Positions 1-8,570 of a stretch of DNA of 64,000 bases are shown here, piece after piece. Numbering within the stretch: the first letter of the stretch is position 1; each line of letters begins with the position of its first letter. The DNA lies in contig JARLHU010000175.1 of the NCBI GenBank assembly GCA_031292095.1, forward strand, positions 1-64,000. Direction: 5' to 3'. Both the position numbers and the translations under genes were made by a program. Origin of the DNA: Desulfosporosinus sp. (GTDB lineage: Bacteria; Bacillota; Desulfitobacteriia; Desulfitobacteriales; Desulfitobacteriaceae). The notes below the pieces were generated by a model. That model saw only the letters and a program-made list of their open reading frames with translations. It did not search any database and had not been told where the DNA came from.

Positions 1-903
1 TTCGTCTAGAGTAACCACCATATAGGGCTTATGCCGTTCTCGAGCTTTGCGAGCTAACAGTTCTTGAACCATAGAGTCTGTCCCACATCCGAAACAGGAT
101 AGATAAATGATCCCGTCAATCTCTTGATCTGCCACGAACTTATTCCCTGCCCCAAAAATTTGCTTAGCGTGATTCCAAAACAATTTTTTACGTAACCCTA
201 ACAAATGAGTATCGACTTCTTCTTGCCTGACGTGTTGAACTAATTCCACTTCCGCTTTCTCACGAAGGCGCCCGAGAAGGTTCAGACTGGCATAAGTTTC
301 TTGAGTTAGGTAGGAATGCCCGACTAATGCGATCTTCAAGCGACCAGTGTGTAAACTCTCAATTGGATGATTTGCCAACCGCTTTGAAGCACACTCAATC
401 TCTTTAATACTCTCCTCAAAGTCCCATCCTGCACCCATTGAATCTTGATACCGTTTTTGCCACTTTTGACCCTTGATAAAGGCTTCACGAATATCCGCCT
501 TACTCTTGCCGAGTTGTTGGCCGAAGATCTGAAGGTCTTTTAGAACCTGACGCTTACCTTTTCGCCAATTTAACACTACAGTAAGGACTGGGACTCCAGC
601 TGGAACGGCAGGAAGTATACTTTCTGGAATTCCTAAGAATTTCGGGCAACTGTAAGTATCCGCCTCTACACTGACCATTCGGGGCAAAAAAATGGCGTCA
701 ACATCTTTTAACGCTTGTATATGCCCCGCTAGGAGCTTAAGAGGTAGACACGTTTCATCACTGGCTTTCTTCAAACCCTGCTCCATAATTTGCCGATGCG
801 TGGAGGGGGAGGTCACCACCTCAATACCTAATCGTTGAAAAAATCCGGCCCAGAAAGGGAAATAATCAAAATAAAACAAAGCTCGCGGAAACCCAATTTT
901 CAC
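1..903 (-). CDS. Acyl-CoA dehydratase activase-related protein (DUF2229), partial
   Basis: The gene runs off the left edge; about 301 residues are visible with no stop. It starts at GTG 903 and opens KIGFPRALFYFDYFPFW, typical of the DUF2229 proteins related to activators and subunits of 2-hydroxyacyl-CoA dehydratases. A motif SCFGCGTDSMV near the visible end supplies cysteines that could hold an iron-sulfur cluster, as is known in this superfamily. The family is common in anaerobic Firmicutes and is often annotated as a CoA-substrate-specific enzyme activase. The substrate cannot be told from here, because the rest of the gene and any partner lie outside. The GTG is preceded by purine-rich AGGAAAGG; no closer ATG is in frame. 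Confidence 0.7.
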   Translation of the reverse strand, partial: MKIGFPRALFYFDYFPFWAGFFQRLGIEVVTSPSTHRQIMEQGLKKASDETCLPLKLLAGHIQALKDVDAIFLPRMVSVEADTYSCPKFLGIPESILPAVPAGVPVLTVVLNWRKGKRQVLKDLQIFGQQLGKSKADIREAFIKGQKWQKRYQDSMGAGWDFEESIKEIECASKRLANHPIESLHTGRLKIALVGHSYLTQETYASLNLLGRLREKAEVELVQHVRQEEVDTHLLGLRKKLFWNHAKQIFGAGNKFVADQEIDGIIYLSCFGCGTDSMVQELLARKARERHKPYMVVTLDE

Positions 904-958
904 TATCCTGGCATCCTTTCCTGTATCAATCGAACCTCGTGCCTCGAACTTCGTTGCT

Positions 959-2440
959 CTATTTTGGCTGACGGTCTGGATCTTGTGGTTTTAAAATACT
1001 CGGGCGCTGATTTTTTATGGGAACCGGAGAACGCACCAAGATTGTCCCTAGGGCTTTAATATTTAAAGGCACGAGCGGCCAGAGGTAAGGCACGCCAAAC
1101 GAGTCCGTTCGCCATAAGAGAAAGAATACGAGAAGTGCACCGATCCCGAGGCCCCAGAAATTAAAGAGGCCCGTCATAATGATCAAAAATAAGCGCGCTA
1201 ATCGATTTGCCAAGCCCAATTCATAGCTAGGAGTCGCAAACGTTCCCACAGCAGCAATAGCTATATACATCACTACCTCCGGGGTAAACAGCCCCACTTT
1301 GACGGCGATATCCCCAAGCATGAAGGCTGCGATCAAGCCCAAAGCCGACCCCAAGGGTCCCGGCGTATGAATGGTGGCCATGCGTAATAGATCCACCCCA
1401 AACTCGGCCATCAAGACTTGGGCAAGTAATGGTATTTTCGTCGGTTTAACAAGCCCGATAAACTGAAGCCAAGGCGGCAGTAATTGCGGATTCATGGCCG
1501 CACCAAGCCAGAAAGGAAGAAGAAACAACGCAGCTAGGATCCCACCAAATCGTATCCAACGCAGATACGCCCCCACAATAGGCTCCTGCCTGTATTCCTC
1601 GGCATGCTGAACATGGCTCCAAAACGTGGCTGGCGCGATTATGACGGAGGGTGATGTATCGACAATAATCAGGACATGTCCTTCAAGTAAGTGAATGGAC
1701 GCTACATCCGGACGTTCTGTATAGCGCACGCGTGGATAAGGATTCCAAAATTTACTGCCAAGAATAAATTCCTCAACACTTTTTTCCGCCATGGGAATCC
1801 CATCAATTTTTATCGCTTGAAGATCTTTCTGGATCTTGGTTACCATATCCAAGTTGGTAATATCTTCGATATAAGCAATACAAACATCTGTTTTAGAACG
1901 TCCACCAACTTGAACTAATTTCATCCGCAGTTTTGGATCACGTAAGCGCCGACGAATCAAAGCTGTGTTCATGACCAGTGTCTCAGTGAATCCATCACGA
2001 GACCCTCGGGTTACGCGTTCGATATCTGGCTCCTCTGGCTGACGAGAGGGATACGTCCGAGCATCGACAATGATTGCCTTATCCTGTCCATCGATAAAAA
2101 TTGCTATCGGCCCTGATAAAACAAAATAGAACACCTTATCCATCGTTTGGACTTCCGTAACTTGTAAGTTGACAATACGTCCCTTGACTAATTTATCCAA
2201 AGCATTAACAATTAAGTCTGAGCGCTCCAAATCAATCAGAGCATCTAAGATATAACTAGCGACATGCGTGTCAACCATCCCGTTAACTGAATAAATCGCT
2301 ACTTTCTTCCCCCCGATGGACATCTCGCGCAGAACTATGTCAAAATTATCCGGAACCCCTAATTCCCGGTTAAGGTAATCAACATTTTCTTGATAATTCT
2401 TACTTACCGGAACATTCTTCTCACTTGAATTATTATCCAT
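959..2440 (-). CDS. spoVAF: Stage V sporulation protein AF (GerA-family spore membrane protein)
   Basis: A 493-residue protein of the GerA/SpoVAF family: a soluble N-terminal half of about 280 residues, then several hydrophobic segments beginning near FGGILAALFLLPFW. SpoVAF sits in the inner membrane of the spore and belongs to the spoVA locus, which handles dipicolinic acid. It lies downstream of spoVAE on the same strand, although about 610 bp of repetitive DNA separates them. An in-frame GTG exists at 2446, but ATG 2440 is preferred because a GGGGG run lies about 6 bases upstream. It could be confused with GerAA, but the location after spoVAE favours SpoVAF. Confidence 0.9.
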   Translation of the reverse strand: MDNNSSEKNVPVSKNYQENVDYLNRELGVPDNFDIVLREMSIGGKKVAIYSVNGMVDTHVASYILDALIDLERSDLIVNALDKLVKGRIVNLQVTEVQTMDKVFYFVLSGPIAIFIDGQDKAIIVDARTYPSRQPEEPDIERVTRGSRDGFTETLVMNTALIRRRLRDPKLRMKLVQVGGRSKTDVCIAYIEDITNLDMVTKIQKDLQAIKIDGIPMAEKSVEEFILGSKFWNPYPRVRYTERPDVASIHLLEGHVLIIVDTSPSVIIAPATFWSHVQHAEEYRQEPIVGAYLRWIRFGGILAALFLLPFWLGAAMNPQLLPPWLQFIGLVKPTKIPLLAQVLMAEFGVDLLRMATIHTPGPLGSALGLIAAFMLGDIAVKVGLFTPEVVMYIAIAAVGTFATPSYELGLANRLARLFLIIMTGLFNFWGLGIGALLVFFLLWRTDSFGVPYLWPLVPLNIKALGTILVRSPVPIKNQRPSILKPQDPDRQPK

Positions 2441-2498
2441 ACACACACCCCCTATAAAATCTCATCTCTTTCGATGTCTAACCGCTACTTAGCAAGGT

Positions 2499-3043
2499 TC
2501 AAGGTTCAATTATCAATTTTCGAAGCCTGTAACCAAACCCGGGGTAGTCTGACTGCAGAGCGGCTACAGTCCTAGCCCCGAAGTGCCTTTCTGCAAAGCG
2601 ACTACATTCGCTCTCCGCTCCGTATCCGTCTCCGTATCCCGAAGGAGCGTTTTCTGCTAAGCGGATGAGTTCGTGGAGCCGCGGCAAATTCGAGGTTCGA
2701 AGTTCGATGCTCGAAATCCACTTCCTGTTAAGCCACCGTATCCTTTCCCCCGTATACCAAGCCCGAGGAGCGCTTTTCTGCTAAGCGGCTGCGTCCGTGA
2801 AGCCGCGCTAAAGCGAGAGCCGACGGTTCGCTTCCCCGTTAGCGCGCCAGTGGTTCACATTCATTCTGCCCAGAGGTTTGGCAAGCTAGCGAACCGTCCA
2901 GCGAGCTAGCGGCGTAACGCGCAGACGCGTGCAGAAAAGCGCTCCTCCCACATTCATCCAGCCCAGAGGTTTGGCTGGCTCGCGAACTGTCCAGCTCGTC
3001 AGCGGCGTAACGCGCAGACTCGTGCAGAAAACGCTCCTTCCCG
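2499..3043. repeat. Nested inverted and tandem repeats between spoVAE and spoVAF
   Basis: This stretch has no convincing gene. It holds a 93-bp tandem duplication (2858-2950 and 2951-3043, both starting CATTCATY) and two nested 17-bp perfect inverted repeats: 2641-2657 pairs with 3024-3040, and 2765-2781 pairs with 2931-2947. The outer pair contains GAGCGTTTTC and the inner GAGCGCTTTTC, so each right arm matches its own left arm rather than the other copy. Shorter, decayed units (CTGCAGAGCGGCTAC, CTGCAAAGCGACTAC) lie at 2550-2625. Short open frames here look like by-products of the GC-rich repeats. Confidence 0.75.
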
Positions 3044-3053
3044 GTCGGTCAAA

Positions 3054-3416
3054 CTATCCTTTGGGGCTAAACGTAACCGACATCAAATAACCAAAAAAGA
3101 CTGCCGCCGCAATCCCTACCGCAGTTGCTTCAACGCCTCCAGATAAGGCCCCCATGATCCCTCGTTTTCCGACCGCCTCCATGGCCCCTTTGGCAAGAGT
3201 ATAACCAAAACCGGATAAGGGAATCATGGCCCCAGCTCCTCCGATTTTCACTAGGGGTTCGTACAAACCCAAGGCCCCCAGAATTGCTCCCCCCGTCACA
3301 AAGGAGACGAGAACATGGGCCGGAGTAAAGGCCGGTTTTGTTAAATCCATTAGTAGTTGTCCGATAACACAAATCACCCCGCCCACAATGAAGGCTGGAA
3401 TAATCATTTCAAACAT
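3054..3416 (-). CDS. spoVAE: Stage V sporulation protein AE (SpoVAEb type)
   Basis: A 120-residue, very hydrophobic protein with about four membrane segments and glycine-rich stretches (GGVICVIGQLLMD, SGFGYTLAKGAMEAVGKRG), the standard length and pattern of SpoVAEb. With SpoVAC and SpoVAD it moves Ca-dipicolinate through the inner spore membrane during sporulation and germination. It follows spoVAD by 15 bp on the same strand, so the two are surely co-transcribed. Its N-terminal region resembles SpoVAC, as expected for this family. Confidence 0.93.
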   Translation of the reverse strand: MFEMIIPAFIVGGVICVIGQLLMDLTKPAFTPAHVLVSFVTGGAILGALGLYEPLVKIGGAGAMIPLSGFGYTLAKGAMEAVGKRGIMGALSGGVEATAVGIAAAVFFGYLMSVTFSPKG

Positions 3417-3431
3417 ACGTATTCACCCCTT

Positions 3432-4457
3432 TCAGGCCTCAATAACAACAGCATGCCCAATACTGGGAATAGATTCTCCTTGTAGGGCAGACGTGGAGCT
3501 ATGCAAGGCGCCACTACCTACTAGCAAAAATTTCTTTAGCTCTCCGGCTTTAATCCTTTGCAAAATATCTCCAGCAAAAACAACCGCTGAACAGCCACAT
3601 CCACTTGCTCCTGCATGAACATCTTGACTGGCATCATAAATCATAACCCCACAATCCGTGAATCCTGCCCCCATATCCGTGCCACTTTTTTTAAGCACCT
3701 CCCCCGCGAGTGCTAATCCTACCGCTCCCAGATCTCCGGAAGCAATCAAATCGTAGTCAGCTGGTTTGCGTTGTAAATCGGTGAGGTGATTAAGAATCGT
3801 ATCCGCGACCGCCGGTGCCATAGCTGAACCCATATTATTGACATTAGTTTCGGCATAATCAACGACCCTACCAATCGTCGCTGAAGTAATCCGTGGCCCT
3901 ACGCCACTCCGTCCGAGGAGCAAACTCCCCGCTCCGGTCACCGTCCACTGAGCACTCATTGCCCTTTGAGTACCCTGTTCCGTTGGGGAACGGAATTGCC
4001 GCTCCGCAGTATCATGATGACTCGATACCCCGACCAGCACATTCCGAGCGAAGCCCCCGTCAATGAGCATGCTCCCCACAGCCATGCTCAAGGCCATCGT
4101 CGAACAAGCTCCATATAAGCCAATAAAAGGTAAGGCCATTTGACGCGCGGCAAAATTAGAGGAGATGATTTGATTGAGCAAATCTCCCGCTAACATAAAA
4201 TCAATTTCCTCCTTAGGAATTCCAGCTTGATCAATGGCCCCCTGCATCGCCTCTTGGAGCATTTTACTCTCCGCGACCTCCCAAGATTTTTCCCCGTGGA
4301 GTTGATCTTTCCAAACCTTACTAAACGATTTTCCGAGAGGACCTTCTCCTTCTTTAGGACCCACCACAGAATAAGAAGATAAAATAACGGGGGGGTTGGC
4401 AAACACCACGGTCTGGTTTCCCCTTCGTTTTAAATCCATGTCTTTACTCATCCCCAT
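3432..4457 (-). CDS. spoVAD: Stage V sporulation protein AD (dipicolinate-binding)
   Basis: A 341-residue protein with a thiolase-like fold (QTVVFANPPVILSSYSVVG near the start, YGACSTMALSMAVGSML in the middle, GCGCSAVVFAGD near the end). SpoVAD is the soluble subunit that binds dipicolinic acid at the spore inner membrane. It is flanked by spoVAC upstream and spoVAE downstream in one transcription unit. Several close in-frame ATGs (4457, 4451, 4439) share one GGGG motif, so the exact start within six residues is uncertain. Confidence 0.95.
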   Translation of the reverse strand: MGMSKDMDLKRRGNQTVVFANPPVILSSYSVVGPKEGEGPLGKSFSKVWKDQLHGEKSWEVAESKMLQEAMQGAIDQAGIPKEEIDFMLAGDLLNQIISSNFAARQMALPFIGLYGACSTMALSMAVGSMLIDGGFARNVLVGVSSHHDTAERQFRSPTEQGTQRAMSAQWTVTGAGSLLLGRSGVGPRITSATIGRVVDYAETNVNNMGSAMAPAVADTILNHLTDLQRKPADYDLIASGDLGAVGLALAGEVLKKSGTDMGAGFTDCGVMIYDASQDVHAGASGCGCSAVVFAGDILQRIKAGELKKFLLVGSGALHSSTSALQGESIPSIGHAVVIEA

Positions 4458-4543
4458 TCATAAATTGAAGTTTTGTCGTATCAGTCAGACTGTGTGCGTT
4501 TCGTGTGGGTCCCGGCAACTGCATGGGCCAATAATCTATGTAT

Positions 4544-5011
4544 TTAGTGTAAAAAATAATACACGATACCCACCACAATTGAGGTGGCAATCCCATACAC
4601 AAGCACAGGACCAGCCACTGTAAACAGCTTTGCTCCGACACCTAGCACATATCCTTCCCGTTTAAATTCCATAGCAGGTGCAACAATGGAGTTAGCGAAC
4701 CCCGTGACCGGGACGATAGAACCTGCTCCGCCAAACTTGCCAATCTCATCGTAAATCCCTAAGCCTGTTAATAGCGCCCCCAGAAAGATCATCGTCGCAG
4801 TTGCTGCAGTCGCTGCTTCAATACGTGCCAATCCGAAAGTTACAAATAGATTAATAAAAATCTGACCAATCGCACAAATAACCCCCCCCACGACGAAGGC
4901 CCACACCACATTTTTAATAACGGTGGGCTTGGGGGTAAATTGCTGAGATAACGTTTTATATTGCTCTGGGGTAACTGCAAGCGAAGGCTGACGTAAATTT
5001 TGGTTAGTCAT
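4544..5011 (-). CDS. spoVAC: Stage V sporulation protein AC
   Basis: A 155-residue membrane protein with a soluble N-terminal tail of about 30 residues and several membrane segments (FVVGGVICAIGQIFINLF, GAGSIVPVTGFANSIVAPAM). SpoVAC acts as the mechanosensitive channel part of the dipicolinate transport complex. It is the first spoVA gene here; no spoVAA or spoVAB precedes it, and the spoIIA operon diverges from it instead. A matching forespore promoter lies 38-67 bp upstream. Confidence 0.94.
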   Translation of the reverse strand: MTNQNLRQPSLAVTPEQYKTLSQQFTPKPTVIKNVVWAFVVGGVICAIGQIFINLFVTFGLARIEAATAATATMIFLGALLTGLGIYDEIGKFGGAGSIVPVTGFANSIVAPAMEFKREGYVLGVGAKLFTVAGPVLVYGIATSIVVGIVYYFLH

Positions 5012-5048
5012 CCATATTTCTCCTTTCTTACCAGTGACAGATAATCTC

Positions 5049-5078
5049 TATTATGATTCCAAACTGCCAAAATTATAC
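5049..5078 (-). promoter_or_regulatory. Sigma-G/F type promoter of spoVAC
   Basis: On the minus strand GTATA (5078-5074) is followed after exactly 18 bases by CATAATA (5055-5049). Both match the forespore consensus GHATR-N18-CATNHTA without a mismatch. The position, about 40 bp before spoVAC, fits expression of the spoVA operon in the forespore, as known in Bacillus. Confidence 0.7.
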
Positions 5079-5125
5079 TGCTACCTAGTGTTTTTAATTA
5101 ACTCCATAATTTCGACAAGCTTTCC

Positions 5126-5155
5126 AAGGAATATTTCTGATAACAGGCAGGAAAA
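5126..5155 (+). promoter_or_regulatory. Probable sigma-H promoter of the spoIIA operon
   Basis: AAGGAATAT (5126-5134) and CAGGAAAA (5148-5155) separated by 13 bases resemble the sigma-H pattern RNAGGAWWW-N11-13-RNNGAAWW with one mismatch in each box. Sigma H drives spoIIA in Bacillus. If right, transcription begins after 5160, so the ATG at 5158 cannot be the spoIIAA start. Confidence 0.45.
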
Positions 5156-5208
5156 TTATGGATGACGCCGAAATCAATAGTACTGAGATAAATTTAGGGG
5201 GAATGGTC

Positions 5209-5553
5209 TTGAAACTTGAAAAAAAGATAGAGCGCCTGACCCTACTCTTGCGCTTAGACGGAGAACTGGATATGCACACTGCTTCCATGGTACGACAAGC
5301 AATTGACCTTGAGATTGAGAAACGAGGAATTCGTACAGTCATTCTTAATCTTGAAAATGTCCACTTTGTCGACAGCTCCGGACTCGGCGTAATTCTAGGC
5401 AGGTACAAGAAACTACTCCCCATGGGAGGGAAGCTTAAAATCACCAACGTGCCCCCACATATTTATAAGATTATGGAATTATCAGGACTACCCAAAATTA
5501 TTAACTTTTATTTAGATGAAGCGCACGCTTATGAGGAAGGAAGGGGAGCATAA
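5209..5553 (+). CDS. spoIIAA: Anti-sigma F factor antagonist SpoIIAA
   Basis: A STAS-domain protein of 114 residues from the TTG at 5209. The motif FVDSSGLGVILGRYK contains the serine that SpoIIAB phosphorylates and SpoIIE dephosphorylates. In the forespore, unphosphorylated SpoIIAA pulls SpoIIAB away from sigma F. The start was chosen because AGGGGGA (5196-5202) lies 6 bases before TTG 5209, while ATG 5203 touches the SD and ATG 5158 sits in the likely promoter. The length then equals that of other SpoIIAA proteins (about 116). It is directly followed by spoIIAB with no gap. Confidence 0.93.
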   Translation: MKLEKKIERLTLLLRLDGELDMHTASMVRQAIDLEIEKRGIRTVILNLENVHFVDSSGLGVILGRYKKLLPMGGKLKITNVPPHIYKIMELSGLPKIINFYLDEAHAYEEGRGA

Positions 5554-5991
5554 ATGAAAGCTAATCAATTAAGCCTCACATTTTCAAGTATTTCTGAAAA
5601 TGTAGGCATTACCCGGTTGCTCATTGCTTCAGTGGGAGCACAACTAGATCTTCCACTTAATGACATCGAAGAACTCAAAGTTGCTGTTTCCGAAGCTGTG
5701 TCCAATGCCATTATCCACGGCTACAAGAATAACCCTAATCACATTGTTTACCTCAATCTGGATATCGCTAAGGACACCCTCAAGATTGTTGTGAAAGATG
5801 AAGGGTGTGGCATCTCAAATGTTGAGCAAGCCATGCAACCTGCTTATAGTACGGATCCGGAGCGAATGGGCCTGGGCTTTGTCTTTATGCAATCTTTCAT
5901 GGACGAACTTCAAGTAGATTCTACACTTGAAGTGGGAACAACGGTGACCATGATTAAGCATCTCAAGCAAACACCCATCTCCTCGCATTAA
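5554..5991 (+). CDS. spoIIAB: Anti-sigma F factor / serine kinase SpoIIAB
   Basis: A 145-residue GHKL-type ATPase. The N box is visible as EAVSNAIIHGY, the G1 box as DEGCGI and the G2 box as MGLGFVFMQSF. SpoIIAB binds and inhibits sigma F and phosphorylates SpoIIAA. The ATG abuts the spoIIAA stop and is preceded by GGAAGGGGAG inside the end of spoIIAA, so translation is coupled. The sigF gene follows 14 bases after the stop, completing the standard three-gene operon. Confidence 0.96.
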   Translation: MKANQLSLTFSSISENVGITRLLIASVGAQLDLPLNDIEELKVAVSEAVSNAIIHGYKNNPNHIVYLNLDIAKDTLKIVVKDEGCGISNVEQAMQPAYSTDPERMGLGFVFMQSFMDELQVDSTLEVGTTVTMIKHLKQTPISSH

Positions 5992-6005
5992 GGGGGCGGC
6001 GCATT

Positions 6006-6821
6006 ATGATTCAACGACTAACTGAAATGAATCTCCCGCACTTCCCACTGCTCTCTGATAAGGAGATGATGCTCAACCTTCATGCTGCTAAAGAAGGGGA
6101 TGCTGTGGCCCGCGAGCGTTTAATTAATTGCAACTTGAAACTCATTTTTAACTTGGTTCAACGCTTTGCCCATCGCGGCTATGAGATTGAAGATCTTTTT
6201 CAAATTGGAACGATTGGCCTCATTAAAGCCATTGATAAATTTGACTTTACCTACGGGGTGAAGTTTTCGACGTATGCGGTACCGATGATTATCGGTGAAA
6301 TTCGGCGTTTTCTCCGAGATGACCATCCTATTAAGGTTCCTCGTTCCTACAAGGAGCTTGTTTATAAAGTGAATCGCGCTCGGGATGAACTTTCTGCAAC
6401 GTTAGGCCGAGAGGCTACGATCGGAGAAATCGCAACGAATATCGGCGTTGAGCGGGAAGAGATTGTCGCTGCACTTGAGGCAATTCAAAGTCCTACTTCG
6501 ATCTACGATACCCTTTACCAAGACGATTCTGATCCCATCTACGTCCTCGATCAACTCTCAGAAGAAAAGGGATTTGACCCCAGCTGGTTCGAAAACATCG
6601 CCCTTAAAGAAGCACTTGACCAATTGCCGGAACGAGAAAAACGTGTCCTCTTAATGCGCTTTTTCGAAGATAAAACACAGAGTCAAATCGCCAGCCTACT
6701 TCAGCTTTCACAGGTTCAGATCTCTCGCATTGAACGTGCTGCGCTTCACAAAATTCGCCTATTTTCTCAAATTAAAGATCAATCAGACTTAGTCAACTCG
6801 GAATCCACTCATTTGGACTAA
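6006..6821 (+). CDS. sigF: RNA polymerase forespore sigma factor F
   Basis: A 271-residue sigma-70 family protein with region 2 (LIFNLVQRFAHRGYEIEDLFQIG, here in part), a region 3 helix (PRSYKELVYKVNRARDEL) and a region 4 helix-turn-helix (TQSQIASLLQLSQVQISRIE). Being the third gene of spoIIAA-spoIIAB it is sigma F (SpoIIAC), the first forespore-specific sigma factor, rather than sigma G. The SD GGGGGCGG precedes ATG 6006. It is convergent with dacF, with only 10 bp between the two stops. Confidence 0.95.
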   Translation: MIQRLTEMNLPHFPLLSDKEMMLNLHAAKEGDAVARERLINCNLKLIFNLVQRFAHRGYEIEDLFQIGTIGLIKAIDKFDFTYGVKFSTYAVPMIIGEIRRFLRDDHPIKVPRSYKELVYKVNRARDELSATLGREATIGEIATNIGVEREEIVAALEAIQSPTSIYDTLYQDDSDPIYVLDQLSEEKGFDPSWFENIALKEALDQLPEREKRVLLMRFFEDKTQSQIASLLQLSQVQISRIERAALHKIRLFSQIKDQSDLVNSESTHLD

Positions 6822-6831
6822 ACCGCTGATC

Positions 6832-7980
6832 CTAATAACCAAAAACCCCTTTAAGGGTCCGTTGCATTTGCTCAGTCAAACTTGCCCTGGCAATGGAGTG
6901 ATCAGCTATCAAATTTACGCTTGCTTGTAACTGATCATTGCGATAAAGGAGAACTTCCCCTAAATTTTGTCCTTTTTGAACTGGAGCACTGATTTCTGGG
7001 TTGAGTTTTGTCTCGACCCAAAGATTTTTATCTTTTCCCTTTTCCACTGTCGTACCCAGTGGTTTTTCAGTTATAGCTGTAACCTCATCTTCTACTCCTT
7101 TGCGAACCTTAACAACGCCCTGCTTTTGGGCAGCCGGAGCAAACTGCTTAAACTCAAATTTCGCAAATCCATAGTTATATATTTTCATAGATTCCGCAAA
7201 ATGTCCTCTCACTTGTGGCACACCCATGACGACACAAATCAACCGTAAACCATTTCTTTCTACTGTCGAAGCTAAGCAATATTTGGCTTCGTTCGTCCAG
7301 CCTGTTTTGAATCCATCTGCTCCAGGGTACCACCAGAGTAACTTATTAGTATTCCAAAGCTTAAATTTCCCATCCCGCAAGTCATATTCTTTGATACTAG
7401 TTAACTTTCGTATGAGAGGATAATTGAGGGCTTCTCTGCCAATGATAGCCAGATCATAGGCACTCGTATAATGTCCCTCAGCCGGTAGCCCGTAGGCATT
7501 CACAAAATGCGTGTTTTTCAAGCCTAAAGCTTGAGCCTCATTGTTCATTTCTTCCACAAAGGCTTCATGGGTTCCGTCAATATGTTCCGCCACTGCGACA
7601 CAGCCATCATTGGCTGACCCAACGGCAATGGCAACCAACATCTGTTCTAAAGTGAAAGTTTCTCCTGGTTCAAGGTAAATTTGAGAACCTCCTAGTTTGC
7701 TGGCGTTCTCACTGGCCGTCACTTTGTCCGTCAATTTTACTTTCCCAGAAGCTACTGCTTCCGCTGCCACCAGTAAGGTCATAAGTTTTGTGACGCTTGC
7801 CGGTGGCAATTCTTTGTGCGCATCTTTTTCGTAGAGAATTTGACCGGATGCCGCGTCCATGAGAATCGCACTTGCGGCTTCAGTCACGATCTCAACACCC
7901 AGCACCGGTTGAACGTTAGCAAAGCCAATATTTCCAAGCATAAGCAACATGGCCAAAACGATTACTAAACTTTTCCGCAT
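6832..7980 (-). CDS. dacF: D-alanyl-D-alanine carboxypeptidase (DacF type)
   Basis: A 382-residue penicillin-binding protein of the PBP5/DacF class. It has a signal peptide (MRKSLVIVLAMLLMLG), the SVTK active-site tetrad at residues 62-65, SAN at 122-124 and KTG at 225-227. A C-terminal domain from about residue 270 ends in a possible amphipathic anchor (ASLTEQMQRTLKGVFGY). The enzyme trims the terminal D-Ala of peptidoglycan peptides. In Bacillus dacF precedes spoIIAA in the same direction; here it lies after sigF on the opposite strand, so it cannot share the operon. The SD AAGGAGGG is 7 bases before the ATG. Confidence 0.9.
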   Translation of the reverse strand: MRKSLVIVLAMLLMLGNIGFANVQPVLGVEIVTEAASAILMDAASGQILYEKDAHKELPPASVTKLMTLLVAAEAVASGKVKLTDKVTASENASKLGGSQIYLEPGETFTLEQMLVAIAVGSANDGCVAVAEHIDGTHEAFVEEMNNEAQALGLKNTHFVNAYGLPAEGHYTSAYDLAIIGREALNYPLIRKLTSIKEYDLRDGKFKLWNTNKLLWWYPGADGFKTGWTNEAKYCLASTVERNGLRLICVVMGVPQVRGHFAESMKIYNYGFAKFEFKQFAPAAQKQGVVKVRKGVEDEVTAITEKPLGTTVEKGKDKNLWVETKLNPEISAPVQKGQNLGEVLLYRNDQLQASVNLIADHSIARASLTEQMQRTLKGVFGY

Positions 7981-8066
7981 TTTTTCAACCCTCCTTATAG
8001 TTTGATTTTATTATCCCCGAAAAGGAAAATTATATTGGATGAATGAAATAAAATTGCACATCGCAG

Positions 8067-8470
8067 AGAGGAAGCGTCTTAGCATCCTACGCCGGTAGGT
8101 ATTCCTTTAGGGATCACGGCTTCGGCGATACTCTCCACTGGAGACTATCGTGATCGACACGCTGCATTGCTATTCGCTTGACGCTAAGGCTAAAACTCAA
8201 AACCTCAGGGTTGTTCTGGTCGAATGCTATGCCATCCTTGGCGCATTCGACACTAGGAACATCCTGTTCCGTCGCATGTGCGTCGCTCCTTGCCATCCTT
8301 GGCACCGCGACATCGTCCATCTCGGCATCTAGCCATCCTTGGCGATGCTCTAACCTCGAACGTCCTGTTCGAGTCATGGACAAGTCCCGTTGCGTTTCTT
8401 CACGCCTTAGCGTCTGCACTCATTGACGCAATTTCGCTAAAGTGTTTCTCTAAGCTAAGACGCTTCCTCT
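8067..8470. repeat. Dispersed repeat family 1, longest copy, with 17-bp perfect inverted ends
   Basis: AGAGGAAGCGTCTTAGC at 8067-8083 is repeated inverted at 8454-8470. Between them lie internal hairpins, for example GATCACG and CGTGATC arms near 8115 and 8150. Related copies occur at 37251-37429 and 49579-49696. Similarity with the 37-kb copy continues past the right end (GGCTTGGGTCGAC near 8472). No transposase is encoded; open frames inside are shadows. The region 7981-8627 otherwise holds only the dacF leader and the terminator below. Confidence 0.7.
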
Positions 8471-8570
8471 GGGCTTGGGTCGACGGGATTTGGTACGATT
8501 GGGGGAGGAAATGACGAAATTTCTCTCAGTTGTAGCCAATCAAAAGTAACTTTCTCCATTTATCGTGCTA

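Noticed and set aside
2499..2909. Short frames of 62 and 78 codons on both strands between spoVAE and spoVAF
   Set aside because: They consist of the GC-rich repeat units, have no SD and no family resemblance.
8114..8514. Frames of 60-101 codons in the family 1 repeat
   Set aside because: They overlap each other on both strands, cross the inverted ends and change with copy length in the other repeats.
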